DNA of 64,000 nt, taken from NCBI RefSeq assembly GCF_905115235.1, contig NC_051850.1:92158616-92222615 (forward strand), written 5' to 3'. Below the pieces are notes generated by a model. It had not been told where the DNA came from, did no database searches, and saw only the letters and a program-made list of their open reading frames with translations. Source of the DNA: Hermetia illucens (taxonomy: Eukaryota > Arthropoda > Insecta > Diptera > Stratiomyidae). Position numbers and translations under genes: made by a program. Positions 44,101-56,504 of the stretch are shown one piece after another. How positions within the stretch are numbered: position 1 is the stretch's first letter; every line of letters begins with the position of its first letter.

Positions 44101-45743
44101 GCAACCCTTCAACACTGTCGTTATACAAGTTAAGCAGAAAAGAGTTTGGAAAGCAACCTTGTGGCTGTCCACCGTTTTTGTCTCTAACAATTAGCTTCCT
44201 GTGCAATGAACTTCCGGACTAACCTCTATTTTCTGATTCGCCAGTATATGCTTGAGAATGTGCATCCATTCCTAGGTATGGTTCACATCAGAGGAAACTG
44301 CGGTGACACGGTTATGGTACTTTTAGCCAAAGAGTTTTACAGCAGAAGTTTATTAATGCATGAAGTGGTAGTTTTTCGTATCCTGTAAGCAAAAATGTTT
44401 CTAGGAAGACATTGAAAGTCTTCAATTAAAAAGTCCGACTTTGCAGTCACTAACAAGTTTGAGCCAAAAATATTGATTTTCAAAATCGGCTAAAGGTTAC
44501 TAAAATCTTTATTTCTCCTTGTAGTCAGTATCACTTGAGCTCAATTTTTTGGAGAGTCTCAGTTTTAGCCAGATCTGCCTTAAACTTCTAAGAAGGCGTA
44601 CTTGGCCTCTAGTATTCGGGTAGGTAGGCGATTAGAAACTGGGAGACTGTTTACGAGTAAAGACTGTTGGGACGTGTCATGCAATTAGTTTGGCTGGCTT
44701 TTATTTCTTACTACTTTGTAGAAAGCACGGTTACTTCTAGGAGTCTGGAAACTAGTTGCCATATGTTCATCGGAACTCCGGATTTCATTGGAATTTCTAA
44801 TATTTTTAAGGGATGTTTTCTGGCTATCATTTTAACTAACCGGATTCGCTGATTGTCATTTGGGGCAGGAATGATTCTTGACATTGTACAATTCGCTACT
44901 ATATAAAATGATCTTTTTGCGGAGCGGACAACTTTGGATTTATTTTCGTTGTCGCAATTCCAACATCTAGATTTCTCTACCTTATAGAGCTTGTTAACAA
45001 CCTTCCCCGCTTTCAAAACACTGCTCTCATTTGGGTAATAATAGTCCACGGGGTTTCTTGTGCATCCGAGCACTGTGTAATGAGGTTTATTCTGCGCCGT
45101 AAGAGTGCAGATTTGCAGTTTTCGAGGGAATGAAGTCGAAGAGGTTTGCATTGAATAAGGCGCAATACTCTGATTGGCTTTATGTGAGACCCGGCCTCTA
45201 TGAGAAAGGGGGCTTGATTACTCCAAACCTCCAAACAAAGCTCTGACGGATAAACGAATTGGGAAGGATTACATTTCTCTGGGAGTTTTTCAAAGCCATT
45301 TGCACAATCTGTTGATTTAAACTAGATTTTTAATGTAGTATTGGTAGCTGAAGTACCTGAACTGTTCCCAAACAGCTGAAAATCGGTTCCATACGAACCT
45401 GTTTAGTATTCTGCAGGTTTCCACAGCATAAGCCCGGAAAATTTGCAATGATGGAGGGAGCTGTGCTTCTTGATTCCAGAGTCTACATATTGGGTTTCCA
45501 TTATACCATATTATGGAACCCTATTGAGCTCAGAAATCCGGCTGCTTTGATCTATCGTCTATTCTGTAGTATTTATTTGCTATGCCTATAATCCAAAACT
45601 GACTTCTGTCGGCGGGCCTATTTAAGTCCTTAGTCTCGTGTGTTTCTCATAGCTATATGTTTGTAGACCACGGTTTTACCAATGGAATTTAGGATTGTAG
45701 GAGCTCATTCATTTCTTTACGTTTATTCGTTTTTTTTTCAATC
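41107..45743. other. Long spacer without recognised genes
   Basis: 4.6 kb of mixed composition. The longest unexplained frame is minus 44711-45151 (146 codons, with YKVEKSRCWNCDNENKSKVV and similar charged text) which has no recognised motif. No RNA gene or repeat of the window was seen. Confidence 0.35.
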
Positions 45744-45762
45744 ATAAAGCTGCTGAGTGTCT
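45744..45762. repeat. Target-site duplication, 5' side of SINE copy B
   Basis: ATAAAGCTGCTGAGTGTCT; partner at 46043-46061 reads ATAAAGGTGCTGCGTGCCT (16 of 19 identical). Confidence 0.75.
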
Positions 45763-46042
45763 TGATGGCTCAAGGGGTTAGAGCGCTGGGCCGTCGTAGC
45801 CGAAGGCCGCCGTTCAAATCTCACTGATGGCCGAGGGATTTGTTATCGAGACTGGATGTCGGATACCAGTCAACTCAGTTGTGAATGAGAACCTGAGTCA
45901 AATCAGCGTAATAATCTCGGGCGAGCGCAATGCTGACCACATTACCTCCTACAGTGTACCGTTACGGTCTTGAATGAAGTGCTCTAACACACTTTAAGTC
46001 CATGATGCAATATGGATTGTTGCGCCAACGATTATTATTATT
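45763..46042 (+). repeat. tRNA-derived SINE, copy B
   Basis: 280 bp. A box TGATGGCTCAAGGGGTTAG at the start, B box GTTCAAATCTC at 45812-45822, body shared with copies A and C, then TTGTTGCGCC (46017-46026) and AACG plus an (ATT)4 tail. Diverged 19-bp target duplications frame it exactly, which defines the element ends. Confidence 0.9.
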
Positions 46043-46061
46043 ATAAAGGTGCTGCGTGCCT
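46043..46061. repeat. Target-site duplication, 3' side of SINE copy B
   Basis: Partner of 45744-45762 with three mismatches. Confidence 0.75.
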
Positions 46062-47511
46062 CACGTTAATATTACCTTGTTTTCAGTCGCCAGGGTATTA
46101 TATTTTTATATGTGTATGGTATAATAACTGACTGTTATGAGAGAATGTGGATATTAATGTGTTTATATTTTCTCCGTAGATTATCCCTGATATTCAGATT
46201 GGAAGCATACACCTCTGCCTTAAATACATTGACTTGAATCAAGTGAAATTACTGCTTGCATGGGTGCATGCAGATTCTGTTAAATTGAAGTTTTTATGCT
46301 ACAAATCTTTCCATTCATTTCGAGGGCCAAAAGTGGCAACTGTGGTGTCTCCAAGGCAAGGGTGTTATGCCACTCGTAGTACAGAGGCCGACGAGTCATT
46401 GGACCGCGGGTAGCTTGTTAACAGCTCACCTTTGGGCAGTACGTATACTAGTGTTGTGTAGATAAGTACAGTGTTAATCATGACCATCAATATACTCTGT
46501 ATGTTTTCAGTAATTATGTCTAACCTACATAATCCTGTAGCGAGAAGATTTCGATTGCACTTTTTGATGACATGCTTAAGATGTTTGTTCCTCCGTTAGC
46601 TCCGTATTCAGAATCACTCCCGGTTGTTTTGATGAGGCCAGGAGACAAGCAAGCAAGCGTGTTCTTTGTACGATGTTAGCAGCATCTCTTTACTTACTTC
46701 GAGCTTGTGATATGTGGGAGCCTACATATAGCACTTTGCGCACTGCGTTTCCGGCTTTTTGGTACTTACTGCGCTTTCAATCTGATGGTTGATGTAGATC
46801 TCACCTTTTATTCTTATTTCAAAACATGGAAAGTCAATGAGCCCTTTGCTTTGCGGATCACTTTCTTCCTATGCAATAGCGTGTTTTCTCTATAGGTTAG
46901 TATAAAATTTAACCAACTGTATCTAGGTGCGCTGACTTTTTTTGTCCACCGGTAACTATTCTCATACGAGGTGATAATTACTACTACTCTCCCAACACAA
47001 TTGACTGCTTCGTTTTTAGCGCTTGCAATTCATGCTGCGTGGGTTGCAATATTCTTGATTATGATTCTATGGATGCCATGCGTATAATCCAAGAGTGGGA
47101 TCATTTTAAGGAAGTTTTGAAACCGTATTCTGACACTCCCCTTTCTATTTCAATCGAAGTTCCATTGTCAGTTCCCATCTTTGGCATTGGATGGGTTCGT
47201 CTAAGTTGCTGCGCATGTTCCCCGCTTTATGTCTACCTTTGGTCAAGCAGCATTTTTCTGGAGGTTGTTAGTTTCCCTATGCCCCAGTTTTTGCTACCGC
47301 TGCTCTGTTTACTTGGCGGAGATTAATATTTTATCTCAATCTGAACTGCGCATGGGTATATAATTGACGTTGACTCTCTTTGGAGGCGGGATCTTTAAGG
47401 TTGTTTCATCAATTTGTAGAATTCAAGTAAATTCTGGGTTTATTGCATTATTCCTTTTTAATTCAAAAAGCTGCTTGATGAGATTAAAGCATACATTTTT
47501 TTTTATTTCAG
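46062..47511. other. Spacer and NAA10 upstream region
   Basis: No recognisable coding region. The NAA10 promoter and first exon should lie in the right part. TTTTTTTTATTTCAG ending at 47511 is a good splice acceptor for a leader exon beginning at 47512. Confidence 0.4.
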
Positions 47512-47717
47512 GCTGGTTCTTAATTTGGAAGGTATTCTTATCAAAATTCAAATTGGTCCGGGAACTTTTGGGCCAAGCAAACGGTGACGGTGTGAACAAC
47601 GAGCAAATCGATAGACATCGAACGCGACGGGTCAGGAGGGAGTAAAATAGAAATACTATAGTTTAGAAAAATTGATATAGTCGAGTTACCCAATAGAGAA
47701 ATTCTAACTCAATCAAG

Positions 47718-48287
47718 ATGAATATAAGATGCGCAAAGCCCGAGGATCTAATGAATATGCAACATTGTAACTTACTCTGTTTGCCCGAAAATTATCAAAT
47801 GAAATACTACTTTTATCATGGACTCACTTGGCCCCAACTGAGCTACGTGGCGGAGGACGACAAAGGGAACATTGTCGGCTATGTTCTTGCCAAAATGGAA
47901 GAGCCGGAAGCGGGCGAGGACAGCAAGCACGGACATATTACTTCATTAGCTGTTAAACGATCATATCGAAGACTTGGTCTTGCGCAGAAACTTATGAATC
48001 AAGCTTCACTGGCCATGGTCGAATGCTTCGACGCTGAATATGTTTCACTGCATGTCCGCAAAAGCAATAGGGCGGCTTTGAATCTGTACACAAATTATCT
48101 TGGATTCAAAGTTCTTGAAATCGAACCAAAGTACTATGCTGATGGCGAGGACGCCTATTCGATGCGAAGAGACCTTAGGGAAATTGCCAAACAGCTGAGC
48201 GAGGAGAACGATGCCGAGCCGATTAGTTCGAACAAATCTTCGCATAAATCGACAGACCATAGCTTACATGACGGACATTGTTGCTGA
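47718..48287 (+). CDS. NAA10: N-alpha-acetyltransferase 10 (NatA catalytic subunit)
   Basis: 189 residues, intronless coding frame. A complete GNAT fold: [20 protein letters not shown] and [20 protein letters not shown] are almost identical to human NAA10; beta-strand 4 [11 protein letters not shown] at 71-81; acetyl-CoA pyrophosphate loop RRLGLA at 84-89; [17 protein letters not shown]; and the conserved [18 protein letters not shown]. The enzyme acetylates the N-termini of nascent proteins after methionine removal, on the ribosome, in complex with NAA15. Drosophila calls the gene vnc. The C-terminal tail (from about 155) is short, acidic and Ser/His-rich and ends HCC. A small insertion (EPEAGEDSK) lies before strand 4 compared with human. 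Start is the first ATG after the leader, in context TCAAGATGA. Confidence 0.95.
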   Translation: MNIRCAKPEDLMNMQHCNLLCLPENYQMKYYFYHGLTWPQLSYVAEDDKGNIVGYVLAKMEEPEAGEDSKHGHITSLAVKRSYRRLGLAQKLMNQASLAMVECFDAEYVSLHVRKSNRAALNLYTNYLGFKVLEIEPKYYADGEDAYSMRRDLREIAKQLSEENDAEPISSNKSSHKSTDHSLHDGHCC

Positions 48288-48496
48288 AATTCTAACTTTT
48301 AAGACTTTATCTTTAAATACACCTACATTTTTCATTTAATTTCAAGCGAACATCATCTGATTTGTGAACAGAATTGTCTTGTGTATTTTTTAATACATAT
48401 ATAAATGCGTCTACCGATAATGAACGAATAGATAAATTTTATAATTTATGTGAATTTTATTCTGTGCGATTGATAAGCTGGTCATAAGCTAAAAAT

Positions 48497-48502
48497 AATA
48501 AA
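48497..48502 (+). terminator. Possible polyadenylation signal of NAA10
   Basis: AATAAA 210 bases after the NAA10 stop; other near-matches lie closer, so the choice is uncertain. Confidence 0.35.
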
Positions 48503-50519
48503 TTGTTACAGTTTATGCATCTCGTAAATATAGAGCAAGAGATTATTAATGAATACCAATGGAAAATTCTGAGCCTTTTATTTATTATTTTTATTCTTAT
48601 GGTTTTTGTTTTCTTAATCGCTAGCTTACAGTATTGAGCCTATTATAATATTTGCCGTACCTTCACTGCCACTGCATGTGGAGCGATTTGTTGTAACCCT
48701 CATTGTCATCTATCTATCAAAACTTGCACTTTGAATTTGACTTTCTTTAGCTCAGGGTATTCGAGTAGTTTTTGATTCGGTCCGTGCAGATTTTTATTGT
48801 CCAATTTATAAAAAGCTTAAGGATGCACTACGGTAATATCTCGTTCAATTGCAAATCTATATATACTCCCAAGCTCTGCTGTAATGCAACACAGGTCGTC
48901 ATCTGGGTTTGGAGAGCCAGTTAGAGGTATGTTGACGATTTTTTGATGGCACAACAACTAAACTTCCTTTCAATCACGCTGATATCGTTAGAATCAGTGC
49001 GTCCAAGATGAGGTTCTGGGCGTTAGCTTCCTTTAGTTTCTGGATCTGCTCTCAAATTTGGGTTATTCCTGGTGTATTTAGATTGATGTGAGACAAGGAA
49101 CGTCTCTTGATAAATTGACATCGTCGACTGTTATTTCCACGCTAGTAGGACGATTACATAATTCCCCAACGAACTTTAATATGTGCCCAACTAAACGTCG
49201 TAAATATTGGTATAGTGGTTTCTGAAATGTGGGCATGTTCCTGGGCAACGGTTGCAAGGTTCCTCAGAATGCTCGCTTTCTCCAACTCCAGCGAGAATTC
49301 CAACTTGCGGCAATATCCTTTTGTACTCTGGAGAGTCAAGTGGTAGCTAATGCGAATTCGGTGTCGGCTACCGCAACGTATCCCTGTCTGGATACTATTA
49401 CAAACGAACAACTTTGTCGACACACAAACCTGGCACTCGTACAGGCCTTCCGATCAGGATAGGATAAGTCACCCATGAAGGAGGAGCGACAATTGCATTG
49501 CTAGCTATGCCATGCCGTGGAATCCACTCTCCCAAGATGATCGACGGGTCGGGTAGAGAAGGAGTGCAGGCTTCTCAGGAAATCATGAAGGGAACTGAAG
49601 TGCATTTCAGGTAAACGCAAACGATGGTGTGTAGTTGTGGTTGAATAGTAAACCCCACCAAGGGGTAAATGGCAACCATACATATACAATATATATGAAG
49701 TGATCCTTATCGGTTGGCTACACGGGCTGTCCTTTGTTGTTTGGTCCCTTCTAGCATTTCTATAAAAGAAAATTCTGGGCATTCACTCTGATTTGGAATC
49801 CTTCTCCTCAGGAATTTCAGACCTCTTGGAGAGCCCAGCGTTTCAACCACTTGGGCCATTCGAACAGAAAGCAGAAATATTAGGCTGAATATGATAAATA
49901 TATATGTATATATGGACTGTACGTACCAGTAAGCGGCAATGGACAATGCCTGTTTGTAAAGGATGTTTTGTGATATTTTTCTGTTATTCTTCAAATGAAA
50001 GCTTTTTTGTGTGGAAGTTAGTGAACATATGTATATAATTTTAGTGTTTCCTGTTCACTTCTTACTGGAATCTAGGGCATCCACTCAGTCAAACTTCCGA
50101 TTTCCAGTCATCATGGGTTTTGTGTTCGTCTTTTATTTATCTCGCTTCTGTGAGTTTATCCCTTTCACAGTGTTAAGTGTGATGATAACGAAATTGAAGC
50201 AGAGTCTGATTGTGTGGATGCCTTATACTTCACCAAGTGATCAGGAGACAATAACAAATTATAAACAAAAAATTAAAAGTAATAACCAGTTTGAAGCGAT
50301 GACACGGCCCAGAATCTTGCTTAAAAAATTTGGTCATTTTCGGGAGAATAGAATCCCTTCATTGATAGAATTAGATGGTTCGCGAGAATGTTTTTGTAAG
50401 CATTTCCATTTACCGATCCTTCTATCAGTGCCAATTTGTCAACACCAACAAATAAATTGAATTTGGTTTCATCTTAGAATATTATCCTTCTTAATTCGAG
50501 TGCTGTCCGCTTTCCGCCC
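48503..50519. other. Spacer
   Basis: Several frames of 70-150 codons, e.g. plus 50011-50460, have no recognisable motif and composition typical of AT-rich noise. Confidence 0.35.
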
Positions 50520-50885
50520 ATTCTAAATGCTTCTGCGATTTTTTCGGTCGAAAGATTTTTGGCAGGTTTTCAGCACATAAACTATCTTGTAGTTTCGTGA
50601 AACGGTCCGTATGTTGCATTCTATTCCATCTTCCTTCAAAAACATTTCTCTAATGTACTTCGCAGTTTGGAGCCGATCCCGCCAATACATTTTCTTCAAT
50701 AGCAGTCGTTTTTCAGACTTTTCCCGATTCCTTTTTGTTCTCAATAGATTCAGTAGCCCTACAAGGCTCCAGAAAATCACCTCATTATAAGTGTACTAAA
50801 CCCAACTTCGTTACCGATATCACTTAAACTTAAATTTTCTGGTGGAAGTATAAGAATTTACATTTTATCACTTTCAGTCATTTTT
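50520..50885 (-). mobile_element. Tc1-like transposase N-terminal fragment
   Basis: The minus-strand frame contains RDRLQTAKYIREMFLKEDGI and ECNIRTVSRN, the second helix-turn-helix of Tc1-type transposases ('RF.TA..I…L……S..TV.R.L'), preceded by a basic linker. The catalytic DDE part is missing and stops interrupt the first helix-turn-helix. A relic. Confidence 0.6.
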
Positions 50886-51104
50886 TCTACAACGAGATTT
50901 TTTCATTTAGTGAATTCTAAACTTAAAACTTAATTTACATGTTTGTTGTTGGGGTGTATATTGCTGATATGGGATGCAGTGAATATAACCCTTAAGATGA
51001 ACTGATTTAATCAAACCACTGCTCAGAAAAAAATATCAGGTATCAGAAACTTAACGTAACCCTTTCATGAGAAGGCGGGAACTGCGAACACCCACACATG
51101 CAAT

Positions 51105-51440
51105 ACGTTACATCTTTCTACATTGAGTTAAAGGGGGTCCTAATACATGCAAGGGGGGTGCAATATTTGTATCAAATGGAAGGTCTCGATTAGAACTTTT
51201 CGAAGCCAGTCTTAGTTTTGACATTTGTTGGAAAAGCAGGGAGTGCGGGGGGTCCACCATGATAATTTCTTTAACGGACCCATTCTCAGAAGCTACCCAA
51301 CTGCAAAATCTGAAAAAAAAATCATGAAGCTGCCCCTCAATTAATAACAATACTAGTTAATAATAGCATATTACTACGTTTATCGGGAAATTGACTAGAA
51401 ATCCCCCTTAAGTTTGTCTTAGCATTACATTTGCAGTAAC
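51105..51440 (-). repeat. HX element fragment
   Basis: Inverted match to the middle of HX (for example the CCCCCTTAAGTTT and GAAAATTGAC-type segments and 'GTAGTTTCTGAGA' complement near 51290). Ends not visible. Confidence 0.5.
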
Positions 51441-51589
51441 ATAGACTATAGTATGAAGCATGATAACTCCAATTTTAATTGAATCGTATTATTACTAATA
51501 AAAATGTTCCATGTAAGTTAGACTCTTGTCTTACCTCATTTCTAATTGCCTTTTGTAGCTTGTTTACTATAGTTTAGTCTATCGAATTT

Positions 51590-53960
51590 GAATATGGAAT
51601 CCATTTACCTAGAATTTGATTTTTAGATTTTATAGGCCACTTGCAGTGCGAGGATAATTTGTTAATGCAACTATTTTAATGGCTCTTGATAGGAATTGCC
51701 TGCTTGATAGCATTATTTACTTGTAATTCTAACAGGGGCAAATTATCTATATCGATTCTTGTGCTAACTTGAATGAGTGCCGGTTCTGCTCTAACTGCCA
51801 GATTTAACGATGATTTGAAACGGATCCAACCCGACTTATGGTAATTGTATAAGGGGTTTAAGGCTTTATTAGGTTGATGACTAAGATAGAAGGAGATCGG
51901 CAGGTAGTCAGATGGAAGATCATTAATAACTTTTAGCTTAAGTGTTTTGTGTGGACAGTTGGTAAATATGAAGTCTATGGGTTTCTATTTGGGGATGTAG
52001 GAACCTAAGTTGGCTTTGATGTGAAAAGTATGGAGAAGTTTTACCTGATTTGTAAGTTTTCGATTGATCTTCTCCAAACCTTTGCATTTTGGAAGACCAA
52101 GGGGTTGGTGCGCATTGAAACCGCGATTACATAGGGACCGTTTATATTAGTTTATAAATTTATGTCGTATTGGAAATTTCTGTATTTCTCCTTATTCGAT
52201 CTGCTACCAGGAAAATATTCTGCGCAAAACTTAACCGAATATTGTTTATCGTCAAATATCTCAATAAAAACATTTTCAACTAATTTGGTTTTATAGGGTG
52301 TAACAAATTTGTGATGTATCATATTTTTTATTAAAATCGCAATTGTTCCACCATCGGTTCTCAATCTCTTCTTCCGGCTCGTCGTGATAGATTTCGCCAT
52401 TTGGTTCTAACAAAAGCCAGATCTGGATGCAATCGTACGTCTTTCAAATCCCCATCCAGCGTATTAAGCCACCGTTGCCTCGGCCGGCCTTCTGGTCGCT
52501 TACCATCGAATTAGATGTTCAGACCAATCTTGGTAAGGGAATTTTCATTAGCGCGAATTATGTGACTATAATATCGAAGACGCCTCTTTCGCAATTTTTC
52601 CACGATCAGTGCAATCCCATACCGATCGCGGAGATGCTCATTTCGGATGTGATCAAAGCGTAGTCCAACGCAACATCTTCGTCTCCATTATCGCAAGGCG
52701 CTGTTCATTGTCTTTTATAATTGGCCAACACTCAGAACCATAGAGAGCAATAGAAAGGACGACATTGCAGTAAATTTTAGATTTGAGACGTTCGTTGATA
52801 CGTCGGTCACAAAGAACACCAGTTGTGGAATGTCACTTCATCCAGGTTACACTTTATATCTGATTAGATAGAGCTCCGTACCAGGTTTCTGTCAGGTCTC
52901 AGATAGATATATTATATCAAAATTATGTTTATATACGAACTCTGAGAATTTCTTGATTTTGTTACCTATTGACTGTACGTTCCAATTTAGGGACTTTAGA
53001 TCTATTTTTAATTATAGGCCTATTTAATGGCAATCTCAGTTATTAGTGATAACTGATCCTCTTTGGATCTAGATTTAGTAATAATTTCTTTCGCAATACT
53101 TAACAACTCCTAAAAAGTAAACAATTGATCGGTTTGATTTGTTGTTGTTACATTCAAGCCTCCAGAAATTATACTTGAGAATGTTGCTCCAGCTTGTATT
53201 GGTGTATTTGGAGCACGAAATCTTGGCGAAACTGGTATTTTTAACCTAAGATTCGCAAAGTTGTTATGATTTGTTGTTGGTGCTACTTTGTGAAATTTTC
53301 GACGATTTGTTAATTTTCTTTCGAGCTCAATGTACTGACTTCCGGACAGCTCGGATCGTCCGAACTATGATCTCCGCTGCAATTTGTACAACGTTTTGGC
53401 TGGGTGCAACCGATAGTTTCCAGACTTAGTCCAGAGTTTCCGCATTTTGTACGCGCATGACAATCCGCTTTCCCTTGTCCAAAATATTTAGCAGTTGTAA
53501 CATTGATTGATCGCTCCAGGCTTTTTGACATAGTAATTCCAATTTACTTTTACTTTAAATTGTGATTTAGTTTTACGGAGTTCGTGAATGTTAATCGCAC
53601 CTTTTTCGAAATAGAGGATATAGTTTAACTGCGATTCAAATCTGTATATATCTCATCATTTTAATGTCACAACAGAAAATGTTGTTACTTTTGAGCTCTT
53701 CAAATATTTCGATTAGTTTGAATTCAGGCAAACCCGATAAAACTATTTTTGCTGGCTTGGCATCGTTCGTCAGCGCTGCGATTCTGACTTGTACCGGCAA
53801 CCGGTATATCTTCAGAGCACTTTGTCTCTGATGTGGTTTGATATTTTTGTAGACATAGAGTTCTTTCTTAATTTCACTTTTATGGCTTCATCGTCATCGG
53901 ATGAGAATGCGGCTGGTATCTTAGTAGTTAGAGTTTATTAATTTTGAACACAACACTACC
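51590..53960 (-). mobile_element. Decayed jockey-type LINE: ORF1 and endonuclease
   Basis: Reading leftwards: ORF1 remains with two zinc knuckles (KADCHARTKCGNSG… and CTQPKRCTNCSGDHSSDDPS, 53310-53530), then the endonuclease start LNWNVQSIGNKIK… and IIYLSETWYG (about 52900-53010), an inserted L2 fragment, and RLRTDGGTIAILIKNMIHHK (52150-52390). Numerous stops. The RT of this copy is not seen to the left of 51590. Confidence 0.65.
52430..52860 (-). mobile_element. L2 LINE 3' fragment nested in jockey relic
   Basis: Minus strand carries the L2 C-terminal block: GVLCDRRINERLKSKIYCNV, IKDNEQRLAIMETKMLRWT-like, and the REERRLRYYSHIIRANENSL region. It sits between two parts of the jockey endonuclease, hence inserted after it. 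Confidence 0.65.
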
Positions 53961-54149
53961 GATAAAAATTGGACTAATTATCCGAAATTTGCGCTATATG
54001 TCACTTGTTTATTAAAGGGTGGAGAAACTCTCTCTCTCAAGCCAGACTGACGTAGCGATTTTATAACTTTTTCGCTTTAATAATTTGTCTGAACACTCGT
54101 TCTTTCATTATATGTTATTTCCAGTAAGCTGACAATCGAAATGTATTCC

Positions 54150-54705
54150 TAAATAGTTTATTACTTAAGCTGTCCGAATTCTTTTTTATTGTTTATACTT
54201 TTGGGTCTGCAGGTGCAGTTTCTTTTCCACTGCTTTGTGAAGTATACAGTATTCATGCAGTCTCAGTTGTCAATACTTTCAGATTTGAACCCTAGGTAAT
54301 GAGATTAAGAGACTGATTCTCAATCAACTCGGCTATTATCGATCATTTTTTAATATAAAGGCTATTTCTCGAGTTTTTTATCCTCCGGTGGTTGGTCCAG
54401 TCTAAGATTTCGCTAGTTGCTAGTTAATATGTCTGCATAGGATGGCTACATCGTTTGAAAATGTAAGCATTACGTCGCTATGCTGTGTATAGTAGGTGAA
54501 TAATTGCATTTAAAATGCTTCCTTGTGGGGCTCTTTCTTCTGCGGGTTAGCACTGTACTTTACTTTGAATGTGTGGTCGCCAAGAAAGCAGAAAGGTTAT
54601 TAATGGATTTTACGAAGAAGGAAATTCAAGATTTTAGGAGTAGGTTCATTGTGTCAAATTTTATCTAATGCTTGTATCTAGAAATAAGTCTACGCATCTT
54701 CAAAA
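54150..54705 (-). mobile_element. Jockey-type reverse transcriptase fragment
   Basis: Minus-strand frames contain QALDKIWHNEPTPKILNFLL, FLGDHTFKVKYSANPQK, EPHKEAF, TFSNDVAILCRH and IKNSRNSLYIKK, corresponding to the 'AFDKVWH', 'F.VK', 'GVPQGSV', 'FADDTAILC' and 'K.NE.KS' blocks. Because it lies upstream (in minus sense) of ORF1 at 53.9 kb, it is the 3' part of a separate copy. Confidence 0.6.
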
Positions 54706-54709
54706 ATGT

Positions 54710-55184
54710 TGAACTGTGAATCCCTTTACTTGCATTGTTCTACGTTGAGGTTAAGGAAGTTCTTTATACATGCAAAAAAGGTGGGGTGTAACATTTTTTC
54801 ACCGAATATAGTAATTTTCGAAGCAAATATTAGTTTTGATTATTTGAAGGACCCTTTTTCAGCAACTACCCCGATATCTGCTCCAATAAAATTAATAATA
54901 GTATATTATTATATTTTGAAAACTTTCTGCGAAACCCCCTTAAGTTATTCGTAGAAATTTGCGGAAAGATAGACTTTAACAGGAAACATCATACTGGAAA
55001 GTTTGGTGGAAACCTAGGCAAATCCCTCAGAGACAAAATGTTAGCACCGCGAATGTGGGGTATATTCAATGTATATACTATGCACTACTAACTATATATT
55101 AATGGAACCATCTTGTATCCAAATATTCTTATATAAAAAACCAACGAAACCTGAAGCGCTGAGCTTTCGGATTTCGGACTTGTT
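54710..55184 (-). repeat. HX element copy
   Basis: Left end (AACAAGTCCGAAATCCGAAA then AGCTCAGCGCTTCAGG) at 55184 on the minus strand, body to about 54710 with CATGTATAAAG- and GTAGAACAATG-type segments shared with 51105-51170. The 3' hairpin is not evident. Confidence 0.55.
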
Positions 55185-55830
55185 TGCATTTAGTTAAAAT
55201 AACCCTGCTTAATATTCACCAATGATTGATAATTCCTTTCGCGTCCCAAAAAAACAGTCTCACATCCAGTCACGATATGTTGTCAGTGAGATTTGATCGC
55301 GAGCCTCCGTTGCGACATGTTACCGGTAAGTTCATCCTTATCCGAGGCTTGGATAACGTTTCTATATTAGGACAAAATTCGAAATCTTCAGATTGGTAGC
55401 CAACAGATTTCTATCCCTTTTAGCCGACCTAAAGAATTCAACAAAATTCTTTAGGTCACTTTTTACATTCAAAATGCGATCCGTTGAGTATTTTTAAAAT
55501 TGTGATTTCTCGGAAATGAAATAACATAATAATTAGAGATTTTTATTTAAACAATAAATTAGGATATTAAAATAAAAAATGTTATACAAAGGGTTGTATT
55601 AGATAATGAAAGTCCCCTTTTTGAGAATTGATCTAATTTCTTCTAGGTTTTTGACAAAATTGTGAATCCAAAGAAAAAAGTGTAAACTTTTACACTTTTC
55701 TTTCCTATTTACATACACGTTTGTTTAGAACACATCTAGTTATGATTCGAATTAGAACTAACGAGATCAGTTTAAGAATAAAATTTTGACAGATTTAAAC
55801 AATTGCCCTCATTTCTTTCACCTAATACAT
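55185..55830. other. AT-rich spacer
   Basis: Includes a complementary pair AAAAGTGTAAA / TTTACACTTTT near 55677-55699. No gene. Confidence 0.35.
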
Positions 55831-55832
55831 AA

Positions 55833-56424
55833 ACAAGTCGGGAAACCGGAAGCTGGGCGCTTCAGGTATGAAAGGTTTTCTTTGCCTCTTATGTGAGTAT
55901 AATTGAGTGTAGAACTACCCCATTTGTACGTAGCTCATTAAGAATATGCATTTAGCATATCAGATTCAGTACTTCGGGTTGTAAATTTACCCGGTAAAGA
56001 CAACTTTGAGCTACTGTAACTTTGTTACTTATAGTATGATTTTGATCAAACTTGGAAATAACATACTACTACCAACTTTAATAACTCTGGGATAAACCTA
56101 AGGGGGGTTTTACTCAATTTTCCCAAAAATATGGTAATATATATATAGAGGAGGTTTCATTTTTTTCAGATTTTTCGGTTGGGTAGTTTCTGAGACCCCT
56201 CCTACTCCCCGCCTTTGTAACAAATCTGAAAACTAATACCAGCTTCGAAAAGTACTAATCGAGACCTTTCATATGATATCCCACATGACTATATTTACTG
56301 AAAAAAAATTTTAGACCCCCCTTTTACATGTATGTATGATGTCAAGCCGTGTAGCCGTTTCTGAGAAAAGTGCCTGTGACAGACAGACAGACATACAGGC
56401 AGACAGACAGACAGACAGAAAGAT
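55833..56424 (+). repeat. HX element copy
   Basis: Left end ACAAGTCGGGAAACCGGAAG, a middle with GACAACTTTGAGCTACTGTA, a CCTTAAGGGGGGTTTTAC-like block and a right part with (GACA)n at about 56379-56418. The final hairpin is not seen, so the copy is cut at or just after the microsatellite. Confidence 0.65.
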
Positions 56425-56504
56425 TTATTCGACACTGAAGAGAAGCCAGAGCAGATGCACTGGAAAATATAGCAAATCAGAGAAAGATTGGAGCTGCGTA
56501 TCGC

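Noticed and set aside
44711-45151. 146-codon minus-strand frame with two cysteines (CWNC)
   Set aside because: No recognised motif, no clear splice sites, and a neighbouring frame of equal quality; left as unexplained spacer.
45763-45835. tRNA gene
   Set aside because: The A and B boxes belong to a SINE head: the cloverleaf is poor, three copies share the same 280-bp body, and target duplications flank the whole unit.
50011-50460. 149-codon plus-strand frame
   Set aside because: AT-rich hydrophobic text with no motif and no gene context; likely chance.
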